Source: DATLYH01 sp035575035
GTDB lineage: Bacteria; Planctomycetota; Planctomycetia; Gemmatales; Gemmataceae
Assembly: GCA_035575035.1 (NCBI GenBank)
Contig: DATLYH010000298.1
Coordinates: 1 to 12,022, forward strand
DNA: 12,022 bases
Direction of reading: 5' to 3'
A program made the position numbers and the translations under genes. The notes beneath the pieces are model-generated. The model was not told where the DNA came from, did not search any database, and was given only the letters and a program-made list of their open reading frames with translations. Below are positions 6,585 through 12,022 of this stretch, in pieces (position 1 is the stretch's first letter; each line of letters begins with the position of its first letter).

Positions 6585-7670
6585 ATGAAGCAGGCGAAGC
6601 AAGTGGTCTGCCCCGACTGCGGCGAGGCGGTCGAGGGCGCGGAACTGAATCGCCGCGAGTTCCTCAAGAGTGCGGCCGCGGCCGCCGCTGCGGTGGCCAC
6701 CACCGGCACCACCCTATGGGCGGTCCCCAAGGTAACCGCCGCCCCCACGCCAACCAGCCCCCCCGAAACCCTGGTCAAGGTCCTGTACGAGAAGCTGACC
6801 GACGCCCAGAAGAGCCAGATCTGCTTCGACTGGGACTACAAGGACCCGCAACGCGGCCTGCTGCGGACCCACGTGTCCAACAACTGGCACATCACCAAGC
6901 CGACCATCGACAGCGAGTTCTTCACCAGCGAGCAGCGGGCGATCATCTTCGACATCTTCAAGGGGATCTTCAACCCCGACTGGCACGCCCGCATCCTGAA
7001 GCAGCTCCGCGACGACACCAACGGCCGGCCGTGGGGCGCTGAGCAGAACATCGCTCTGTTCGGCAAACCGGGCAGCGGCAAATTCATGTTCGTCATGACC
7101 GGCCGGCACCTGACCATCCGCTGCGACGGTGACAGCGAGGAGCACGTCGCCCTGGGCGGCCCGATCTTCCACGGCCACCAGGCCAGCCGGGTCAGCGGCC
7201 TGATCGAGAAGACCTACCACCCCGGCAACATCTTCTGGCACCAGGCAGTGATGGCCAACCGGGTCTACAAGATCCTCGACGGCAAGCAGCAACAGCGGGC
7301 CCTGGTGGCGCGTCGGCCGGCCGAGTCGGCGGTCGGCTTCCGTGGCCCGGACGGCAAGTTCCCCGGCCTGCCGGTCGCGGAGATGAGCGCCGATCAAAAG
7401 TTCGCCGTCGAGGAAGTCCTGAGGTGCCTGCTGGCCCCCTATCGCAAGGAGGACCAGGACGAGATCATGGAATGCCTGAAGAAGCGGGGCGGCCTGGAAG
7501 CGTGCAGCCTGGCCTTCTACAAGGATGGCGACATGGGCGACGACGGCGAGTGGGACAACTGGCGGCTGGAAGGGCCGGCTTTCGTCTGGTACTTCCGGGG
7601 CGAGCCGCACGTCCACATCTGGATCAACGTGGCCGACGATCCCTCGGTGCCGCTGAACGCCCGGGGCTAA
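6585..7670 (+). CDS. Tat-exported DUF3500 protein with N-terminal CxxC
   Basis: 361 residues from ATG 6585, preceded by the strong Shine-Dalgarno AAGGGAGG (6571-6578) at 6 nt. Residues 9-12 are CPDC in a short zinc-ribbon-like knuckle. The twin-arginine motif NRREFLKS (22-29) follows with an Ala-rich hydrophobic core to about residue 53, so export by Tat is likely. The mature region matches my recollection of the DUF3500 family: LTDAQKSQICFDWDY, SEQRAIIFDIFKGIFNP, FGKPGSGKFMFVMTGRHLTIRCDGD, LGGPIFHGH, HPGNIFWHQ and a C-terminal GPAFVWYFRGEPHVHIWI. DUF3500 has no settled biochemical function that I know of. Several conserved-looking His residues (175, 196, 198, 212, 219, 342, 344) could bind metal, which is speculation. 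It is separated from both neighbours by repeats, so it is probably transcribed alone. Confidence 0.8.
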   Translation: MKQAKQVVCPDCGEAVEGAELNRREFLKSAAAAAAAVATTGTTLWAVPKVTAAPTPTSPPETLVKVLYEKLTDAQKSQICFDWDYKDPQRGLLRTHVSNNWHITKPTIDSEFFTSEQRAIIFDIFKGIFNPDWHARILKQLRDDTNGRPWGAEQNIALFGKPGSGKFMFVMTGRHLTIRCDGDSEEHVALGGPIFHGHQASRVSGLIEKTYHPGNIFWHQAVMANRVYKILDGKQQQRALVARRPAESAVGFRGPDGKFPGLPVAEMSADQKFAVEEVLRCLLAPYRKEDQDEIMECLKKRGGLEACSLAFYKDGDMGDDGEWDNWRLEGPAFVWYFRGEPHVHIWINVADDPSVPLNARG

Positions 7671-7692
7671 CGCCCTGAGGTCCTGCCTTAGG

Positions 7693-7744
7693 GCCGCTTG
7701 CGGCTTAGCGGACCCCGGCCGGCTTCCGCTGAGCCGCAAGCGGC
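7693..7744. repeat. GC-rich hairpin repeat (possible terminator)
   Basis: A 20-nt left arm at 7693-7712 (gccgcttgcggcttagcgga) pairs with 7725-7744 at all but one position, a G-T pair that would be a wobble in RNA. The loop is 12 nt. It starts 22 nt after the DUF3500 stop and lies 35 nt before the next start. No poly-T tract follows. It has the look of a dispersed palindromic repeat of this genome, possibly also terminating or insulating transcription. Confidence 0.75.
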
Positions 7745-7779
7745 GAATCGTTCCCCCGAATAATTGTTGAGGTAATCCT

Positions 7780-9045
7780 GTGCTCATCAACCGCCGCCAG
7801 GCGGTGCGCTGGGGCGCCGCCGTTTTCGGGATCGTGGCTTGCACTGGTCTGGTGCAGGCGGAGTTCAACTGGCCCCGCTGGCGCGGCCCCGAGGGAACCG
7901 GCCACACGACCGAAACCGGACTCCCCGTCAAGTGGGACGCCGGCTCGGTCGTCTGGAAGACGCCGCTCAAGGGGCGCGGCCAGTCGTCACCGATCATCTG
8001 GGGCGAGCGCATCTTTCTGACCAGCGCCCTGGAGAACGGCCGGCAGCGCCTGGTCTTCTGCATTGACCGCCGCGACGGCAAGGTGCTCTGGGAGCGGGTA
8101 GCGTGGGAGGGGACGCCCGAGAAGAGCCATCCGATGAACGGCTGGGCCTCGGCGACCTGCTGCACCGACGGCGAACGGGTGGTCGCTTTCTTCGGCCGGG
8201 GCGGCCTGCACTGCTACAGCGTCGAGGGCCAGCCGCTCTGGTCGCGCACCGACCTGGGACCGTTCGAGGGCCCCTGGGGCACCGCCGCCTCGCCGGTGAT
8301 GGTCGGCGACCTGGTCATTCAAAACTGCGACGCCCAGGACCAGGCTTACTTGCTGGCCGTTGACAAGCGAACCGGGCGGACGGTCTGGAAGACGCCGCGC
8401 GACGTACCGGAGCGCGGCGGCTGGAGCACGCCGGTGCTGGTGAACGTGGATGGCCGGCAGGAATTGGTGCTTAACGGCGAGACGGCCGTGACCGCTTACG
8501 ACCCGGCCAGCGGCAAGAAGCTGTGGTGGTGCCGGAGTTTCGTCGGCCGCGGCGAACCGACGCCGGCGCCGGCCAACGGGCTGGTGTATGTGGTCAGCGG
8601 CCTCCGGCACGACATGTACGCGGTTCGGCCGGGCGGCAGCGGCGACGTCACCCAGACACACATGGTCTGGCGGGCGCCGCGCCGGGTCGGCCGCGATCAG
8701 CCGTCCCCCATCGTGGTCGGCAACTGCCTCATCGTGACCAACATGGACGGCATTGCCACCGGCTATGATTCGGCCACCGGCAAGGAGTTGTGGAAGGAGC
8801 GGTTGAGCGGCAAGTTCAGCTCCTCGCCGATCGCCGCGGGAGGGCTGGTCTATTTCCAGAACGACGCCGGTGAAACATACGTCCTGGAGCCCGGCCCTCG
8901 GGCAAAGGTGGTCGCCCGCAACTCGCTGGGCGCGACCGACGAGGTCTTCCGCGCCTCGCTGACGCCGAGCGACGGGCAAATCTTCTCGCGCTCGGACCGG
9001 ACGCTGTACTGCATCGGCCAGCGCCGGAACGCGGGCGGCAAGTAA
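7780..9045 (+). CDS. Exported PQQ-like beta-propeller repeat protein
   Basis: 421 residues from GTG 7780, with GAGG at 7769-7772, 7 nt upstream. The N-terminus INRRQAVRWGAAVFGIVACTGLVQA is a signal sequence. It contains a double arginine, and IVAC (18-21) would also fit a lipoprotein box, so the anchoring mode is uncertain. The mature part starts NWPRWRGPEGTG, the common opening of planctomycete PQQ-like propellers. Blades recur with Trp-docking segments: VVWKTPLKGRGQSSPIIWG (58-75), DRRDGKVLWE (97-106), DKRTGRTVWKTP (195-206), DPASGKKLWW (241-250), DSATGKELWKE (330-340), each with an aspartate, a turn and a tryptophan. The family includes BamB-like scaffolds and alcohol-dehydrogenase relatives. 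The calcium/PQQ catalytic residues of true dehydrogenases are not evident, so a non-enzymatic scaffold or binding role is more likely. Confidence 0.88.
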   Translation: MLINRRQAVRWGAAVFGIVACTGLVQAEFNWPRWRGPEGTGHTTETGLPVKWDAGSVVWKTPLKGRGQSSPIIWGERIFLTSALENGRQRLVFCIDRRDGKVLWERVAWEGTPEKSHPMNGWASATCCTDGERVVAFFGRGGLHCYSVEGQPLWSRTDLGPFEGPWGTAASPVMVGDLVIQNCDAQDQAYLLAVDKRTGRTVWKTPRDVPERGGWSTPVLVNVDGRQELVLNGETAVTAYDPASGKKLWWCRSFVGRGEPTPAPANGLVYVVSGLRHDMYAVRPGGSGDVTQTHMVWRAPRRVGRDQPSPIVVGNCLIVTNMDGIATGYDSATGKELWKERLSGKFSSSPIAAGGLVYFQNDAGETYVLEPGPRAKVVARNSLGATDEVFRASLTPSDGQIFSRSDRTLYCIGQRRNAGGK

Positions 9046-9053
9046 GGGACAAG

Positions 9054-9149
9054 ACCCGTCGCTCACGCTCCGGGCTCGGACAAACCCGGCGCTAATGCTC
9101 CGGGCTCGGACAAACCCGGCGCTAACGCTCCGGGCTCGGACAAACCCGG
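9054..9149 (-). repeat. REP-like array: four linked copies, 30-bp period
   Basis: Three 30-bp units at 9060-9089, 9090-9119 and 9120-9149 share cgctccgggctcggacaaac and differ only at the cgct(c/a)a(c/t) step. Read on the - strand, 9054-9076 is the same 23-bp element as at 2986-3037 with two substitutions. The copies at 9084-9106 and 9114-9136 are variants with ccgggt in place of acgggt. The 7-nt spacer cggacaa separates cores. The array fills the gap between the PQQ-like gene and the next promoter. Confidence 0.85.
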
Positions 9150-9167
9150 CGCGGCAAGGGATATAAT
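9137..9167 (+). promoter_or_regulatory. Candidate promoter for the sen/egt-like gene set
   Basis: A perfect TATAAT at 9162-9167 stands out in a GC-rich background. A -35 candidate cggaca (9137-9142, 4 of 6 matches to TTGACA) lies 19 nt upstream, inside the last repeat unit. Transcription would start near 9174, leaving about 60 nt of leader before the first gene. Confidence 0.45.
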
Positions 9168-9234
9168 CGCGGGGTAGTCTTGCGCCGCCTCGGTCGCGGT
9201 GACGTCCAGGGAAGAGTGAGAGTAAAGGGACCCG

Positions 9235-10584
9235 ATGATGACGGGAGCGCAGCTTGCCGACTGGGTGTGGGAGGCCCGGCAGCGGACCTGCGAGTTGGTC
9301 GCCGATCTCACCGATCACCAGCTTTTCGGTCCCCGGCTTCCCATCGTCAATCCCCTGCTCTGGGAGATCGGCCATGTCGCCTGGTTCCAGGAGAAGTGGG
9401 TCCTGCGGCATGTCGGCAAGCACGGACCCATCCGCGCCGACGCCGACGCCCTCTATGATTCCGCCGCTGTCCCCCACGATACCCGCTGGGACTTGCCTTT
9501 GCCTGATCGGGAAGAGACGCTCCGCTACCTGGCCGAAGTGCGGGACCGCGTGATCGAGCGGCTGCTGCGGCAGGAGCCGAGTCCGGAGGACATTTACTTC
9601 ACCCTGCTGGCCGTGTTCCATGAGGACATGCATACCGAGGCGTTCACCTACACCCGGCAGACGCTGGGCTACCCCGCCCCGAAGCTGACCGTGCCCAACC
9701 GGGCCGATGCCGATGAAGGGGGCCCGCTCCCCGGAGACGTGGTGATACCCGGCGGGACCTTCCTGCTCGGGGCCACACCGGACGAGCCCTTCGTGTTCGA
9801 CAACGAGAAGTGGGCCCATCCGGTCGAGATCGGCCCCTTCGCCATCGCCCGGGCGCCGGTGACGCAGGCGGAGTTCGCCGCCTTTGTCGAGGAGGACGGC
9901 TACCTCCGGCGGCAGTTCTGGGATGACGAGGGCTGGCGCTGGCGCGAGCAGGTCGGCGCCCGGCATCCGGTTTACTGGGAACGTCAGGCCGCCGGCCGCT
10001 GGCTGCGGCGCGACTTCGACCGCTGGGTGCCGCTGGAGCCGCACCGGCCGGTGCTGCATGTCAACTGGTACGAGGCCAACGCTTACTGCCGCTGGGCCGG
10101 CCGGCGGCTCCCCACCGAGGCCGAGTGGGAGGCCGCGGCCGCAGCCCCCTCTCCCCCTCTTCCCCACGCTAGGGGAGAGGGTAGGGTGAGGGGGCCAGAC
10201 TCGTCGGGACGCTGCCTTGCCGGCCGCAAGCGCCGCTTCCCCTGGGGAGACGAGCCGCCCACGCCGCCGCAAGCCAACCTCGACTGGAGCGCCGGGGGCT
10301 GCGTGGATGTCGGTGCCCTGGCGGCGGGCGACAGCGCCTTCGGCTGCCGGCAGATGATCGGCAACGTCTGGGAATGGACCGCCAGCGCCTTCCTTCCCTA
10401 CCCCGGCTTCGTCGCCGACCCCTACAAGGAATACTCGGAGCCGTGGTTCGGCACGCACAAGGTCCTGCGGGGCGGTTGCTGGGCGAGTCGGTCCCGGCTG
10501 CTGCGGAACACCTGGCGCAACTTCTACCGCCCGGACCGGCGCGACGTCTGGGCCGGCTTCCGCACCTGCGCGCTGCGGCCATGA
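9235..10584 (+). CDS. senA: Selenoneine synthase-like nonheme iron enzyme (SenA/EgtB family)
   Basis: 449 residues. ATG 9235 and ATG 9238 are adjacent; AAAGGG at about 9224-9229 suits either, the second slightly better. Residues 1-150 are a DinB-like helical domain with the iron-ligand pattern of EgtB enzymes: H47 in WEIGHVAWFQEKW, and H129 and H133 in FHEDMHTEA. Residues 165-447 are an FGE-sulfatase domain: IPGGTFLLGA, FAIARAPVTQAEFAAFV, HVNWYEANAYCRWAGRRLPTEAEWE, RRFPWGDEP, IGNVWEWTAS, KVLRGGCWASRSRLLRNTWRNFY and WAGFRTC. EgtB joins hercynine to a sulfur donor; SenA does the analogous reaction with a selenosugar. The FHEDMH-EAFTYTRQTLGYPAP stretch and the overlap with a SenB-like gene favour SenA over EgtB. 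A palindromic repeat adds about 24 residues (near 303-326) between EWEAA and RRFPWGD, a surface position by family alignment. Stop and next start overlap (ATGA). Confidence 0.82.
   Translation: MMTGAQLADWVWEARQRTCELVADLTDHQLFGPRLPIVNPLLWEIGHVAWFQEKWVLRHVGKHGPIRADADALYDSAAVPHDTRWDLPLPDREETLRYLAEVRDRVIERLLRQEPSPEDIYFTLLAVFHEDMHTEAFTYTRQTLGYPAPKLTVPNRADADEGGPLPGDVVIPGGTFLLGATPDEPFVFDNEKWAHPVEIGPFAIARAPVTQAEFAAFVEEDGYLRRQFWDDEGWRWREQVGARHPVYWERQAAGRWLRRDFDRWVPLEPHRPVLHVNWYEANAYCRWAGRRLPTEAEWEAAAAAPSPPLPHARGEGRVRGPDSSGRCLAGRKRRFPWGDEPPTPPQANLDWSAGGCVDVGALAAGDSAFGCRQMIGNVWEWTASAFLPYPGFVADPYKEYSEPWFGTHKVLRGGCWASRSRLLRNTWRNFYRPDRRDVWAGFRTCALRP
10145..10195. repeat. In-frame GC-rich palindromic repeat inside the senA-like gene
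   Basis: A C-rich left part (ccctctccccctcttcccc) and a G-rich right part (aggggagagggtagggtg) surround acgct, so the RNA can fold into an imperfect hairpin. The strand asymmetry and sequence are those of a widely dispersed intergenic repeat whose translation products (LTLPSP, GEGRVRG) I recognise from many bacterial proteins. Here it is read as PSPPLPHARGEGRVRGP without breaking the frame. Confidence 0.75.
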
Positions 10585-11546
10585 AGATTACCCTCATCAC
10601 CCCGGCCCCGCCCGGCTCGCGGAAGGGGAACCGGGTCACCGCCGTCCGCTGGGCCCGTCTGCTGCGGCAACTCGGCCACCGCGTCACCGTCCGCCAGGCG
10701 TACCGCGGCGAGCCCTGCGACGTGCTGGTCGCGCTGCATGCCCGCCGCAGTTTCGCCGCCGTCCGGGCCTTCCGCCGCGCTCACCCCGACCGCCCGGTCC
10801 TTGTCGCCCTGACCGGGACCGACCTCTACGATGAGATCCACACCAGCCCGATTGCCCGTCGGGCGCTGGAGGAGGCATCGCGGCTGATCGTGCTCCAGCC
10901 GCTGGGCATCGCGGAATTGCCCGAGCATCTGCGGCCCAAGGCACGGGTCATCATCCAGTCCGCCGAGGTGCCGCGCGGCCGGATCGCCCCTCGGAAGGGA
11001 GTCTTCGAGGTCTGCGTGCTGGGGCACCTGCGGCCGGTGAAGGACCCGTTCCGGACGGCGCGGGCGGCTCGGCTGCTGCCGCCGGAGTCGCGGCTACGGG
11101 TACTGCACGTCGGCGGCGCCCTCAGCCCCGCCATGGAGAAACAGGCCCGGGCCGAGGCCGCCGTCAATCCCCGCTACCGCTGGCTGGGCGACCTCCCCCG
11201 CAGCCAGGCGCTGCGCGTCCTGGCCCGCTGCCGGCTGTTGGTCCTGACCTCGCGGCTGGAGGGCGGGGCCAACGTGGTCTCGGAGGCCATCGCCGCCGCG
11301 GTGCCGGTGATCTCCTCACGTATCGCCGGCTCGGTGGGGCTTCTCGGTGCCGACTATCCCGGTTACTTCCCCGTGGGCAACACGCGGGCCCTCGCCGCGC
11401 TTCTGCACCGCGCCGAGACCAACGCCCGTTTCTACAATTCGCTGAAGGCATGGTGCCGGCGGCTGCGTCCGCTGGTCCGGCCGGCCCGCGAGCGTGAAAG
11501 CTGGCGACGGCTGCTGCGCGAGCTACGGGATGAGGGGGAGAGATGA
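10581..11546 (+). CDS. senB: Selenosugar synthase-like glycosyltransferase (SenB family)
   Basis: 321 residues from ATG 10581, which overlaps the upstream stop (ATGA); the frame is open further upstream, but that part lies within senA and is spurious. It is a GT-B glycosyltransferase of GT4 type. The N-terminal Rossmann half carries MKITLITPAPPGSRKGNR, RWARLLRQLGHRV, LVALHARRS and VALTGTDLYDEIHT (residues 75-88). The linker has VCVLGHLRPVKDPFRTARAA (144-163). The donor-binding half carries HVGGALSP and SRLEGGANVVSEAIAAAVPVISS (224-246), with the usual E-x7-E spacing of GT4 enzymes. APPGSRxGNR, LHARRS and LTGTDLY are the segments I associate with SenB, which forms a selenium-carbon bond between selenophosphate and a UDP-activated sugar. 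It is cytoplasmic with no signal. Strict coupling to senA and egtD-like genes supports the call. The alternative is an ordinary GT4 glycosyltransferase, which is less likely given the neighbours. Confidence 0.82.
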   Translation: MKITLITPAPPGSRKGNRVTAVRWARLLRQLGHRVTVRQAYRGEPCDVLVALHARRSFAAVRAFRRAHPDRPVLVALTGTDLYDEIHTSPIARRALEEASRLIVLQPLGIAELPEHLRPKARVIIQSAEVPRGRIAPRKGVFEVCVLGHLRPVKDPFRTARAARLLPPESRLRVLHVGGALSPAMEKQARAEAAVNPRYRWLGDLPRSQALRVLARCRLLVLTSRLEGGANVVSEAIAAAVPVISSRIAGSVGLLGADYPGYFPVGNTRALAALLHRAETNARFYNSLKAWCRRLRPLVRPARERESWRRLLRELRDEGER

Positions 11547-12022
11547 TGACCCGATCGCCGCACGAGCGGTTCACCCTGATCGGTTTGCCGGCCGAGAAGC
11601 GCCGGGCCCGGTTCGCCCGTGATGTCGCCGCCGGGCTGACCGCCGCGCCGAAATATCTCCCCTGCTGTTATTTCTACGACCGCCTCGGCTCGCTCCTGTT
11701 CGAGGCCATCTGCGAACTGCCCGAGTACTACCTCACTCGAGCCGAGACGGCCATTCTGCGGGAGCATGCCGACGAGATCGTCAGCCTCTTCCCGGAAGCC
11801 ACCGACCTGATCGAACTAGGCAGCGGCAGCGCGGCCAAGACCCGGCTGCTGATCGAGGCGTTCCTCCGCCGGCATCCGACCCTGCGCTATGTGCCCCTGG
11901 ACATCTGCCGGCCCGTGTTGGAGCAGAGCGCGCTGGACCTGCTGCGGACTTATCCGACCCTGGAAATCCTGGCCATCGCCGGCGAGTATCACGAGGGGCT
12001 GGGATACCTCCAGCCCCCCTCA
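11543..12022 (+). CDS. egtD: L-histidine Nalpha-methyltransferase (EgtD-like), 3' end outside window
   Basis: Starts at ATG 11543, overlapping the senB stop (11544-11546), or at ATG 11546; GGGGGAG at 11534-11540 serves as ribosome binding site but is close to the first ATG, so the second is plausible. It runs open through the last base: 160 residues of a roughly 320-residue family. Recognisable segments are KYLPCCYFYDRLGSLLFEAI, LPEYYLTRAETAILREH (family signature), the SAM-binding motif I DLIELGSGSAAKTRLLIEA (about 90-108) and YVPLDIC. EgtD trimethylates histidine with three SAM to give hercynine, the acceptor used by both EgtB and SenA. Its place directly after senA and senB supplies the substrate for that pathway. 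The histidine-binding residues in the C-terminal half are not in view. Function is well supported by family resemblance. Confidence 0.88.
   Translation, partial: MMTRSPHERFTLIGLPAEKRRARFARDVAAGLTAAPKYLPCCYFYDRLGSLLFEAICELPEYYLTRAETAILREHADEIVSLFPEATDLIELGSGSAAKTRLLIEAFLRRHPTLRYVPLDICRPVLEQSALDLLRTYPTLEILAIAGEYHEGLGYLQPPS

Noticed and set aside
7059..7085. Walker A-like FGKPGSGKF in the DUF3500 protein
   Set aside because: The residue after GK is Phe, not Ser/Thr, there is no Walker B or other NTPase motif, and the protein is exported.
6714..8165. 483-residue open frame on the - strand
   Set aside because: It is the complement of the DUF3500 gene, the hairpin and the start of the PQQ-like gene; no recognisable domain.
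9060..9149. Possible CRISPR array
   Set aside because: The 30-bp units have near-identical sequence throughout, including the supposed spacers.
7987..10458. 823-residue open frame on the - strand
   Set aside because: It lies opposite the PQQ-like and senA-like genes and includes translated intergenic repeats (repeated ARSVSAGFVR-type stretches from the 30-bp array). It is an artefact of high GC.
10374..10580. Upstream extension of the SenB frame
   Set aside because: It lies within the senA-like coding sequence and translates to low-complexity residues; the family N-terminus MKITLITPAPPGSR begins at 10581.

Overview
The window is very GC-rich and densely coded, with every recognisable gene on the + strand. 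The mix of families points to a planctomycete, most likely a Gemmata-like member of the Gemmatales. It combines Tat-type exported squalene-cyclase-like toroid proteins, an NPCBM protein, a DUF3500 protein, a PQQ-like beta-propeller opening with a WPRWRGP motif, a c-type cytochrome with a C-terminal CxxCH, and Pro/Gln-rich exported proteins, and it has many short palindromic repeats between and even inside genes. This placement is inferred from gene content; there is no rRNA or marker gene here.

Left block (1-5463): a coiled-coil protein (open at the left edge, with 70-residue tandem repeats), a small exported protein overlapping it by 4 nt, a Tat-exported alpha/alpha-toroid protein and, 20 nt later, a secreted NPCBM protein. 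Spacing suggests one transcription unit for envelope or periplasmic proteins of unknown function. Two 23-bp palindromic repeats lie before the third gene. An octanucleotide repeat in inverted orientation brackets, and partly encodes, the signal peptide of the fourth.

Middle block (5464-9053): three apparently independent exported proteins. They are a c-type cytochrome built from a duplicated helical domain with one surviving heme site, a DUF3500 protein with a CxxC motif ahead of its Tat signal, and a PQQ-like beta-propeller protein. Each intergenic gap is filled by a different GC-rich palindromic repeat: a 48-bp near-perfect palindrome running into three 34-bp direct repeats, a 20-bp-arm hairpin, and an array of 30-bp repeats.

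Right block (9054-12022): the most interesting part. Behind a TATAAT box lie three overlapping genes: a DinB/FGE-sulfatase type nonheme iron enzyme of the EgtB/SenA group, a GT-B glycosyltransferase closely resembling the selenosugar synthase SenB, and an EgtD-type histidine Nalpha-methyltransferase running off the right edge. Together they suggest a selenoneine pathway. EgtD would make hercynine, SenB would make a selenosugar from a UDP-sugar and selenophosphate, and SenA would join the two oxidatively. The selenophosphate synthetase (SenC/SelD) is not in the window. The senA-like gene carries an in-frame GC-rich palindromic repeat inside its catalytic domain.

No tRNA, rRNA, CRISPR array, insertion sequence or transposase was seen. 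No gene-free stretch exceeds about 235 bases.
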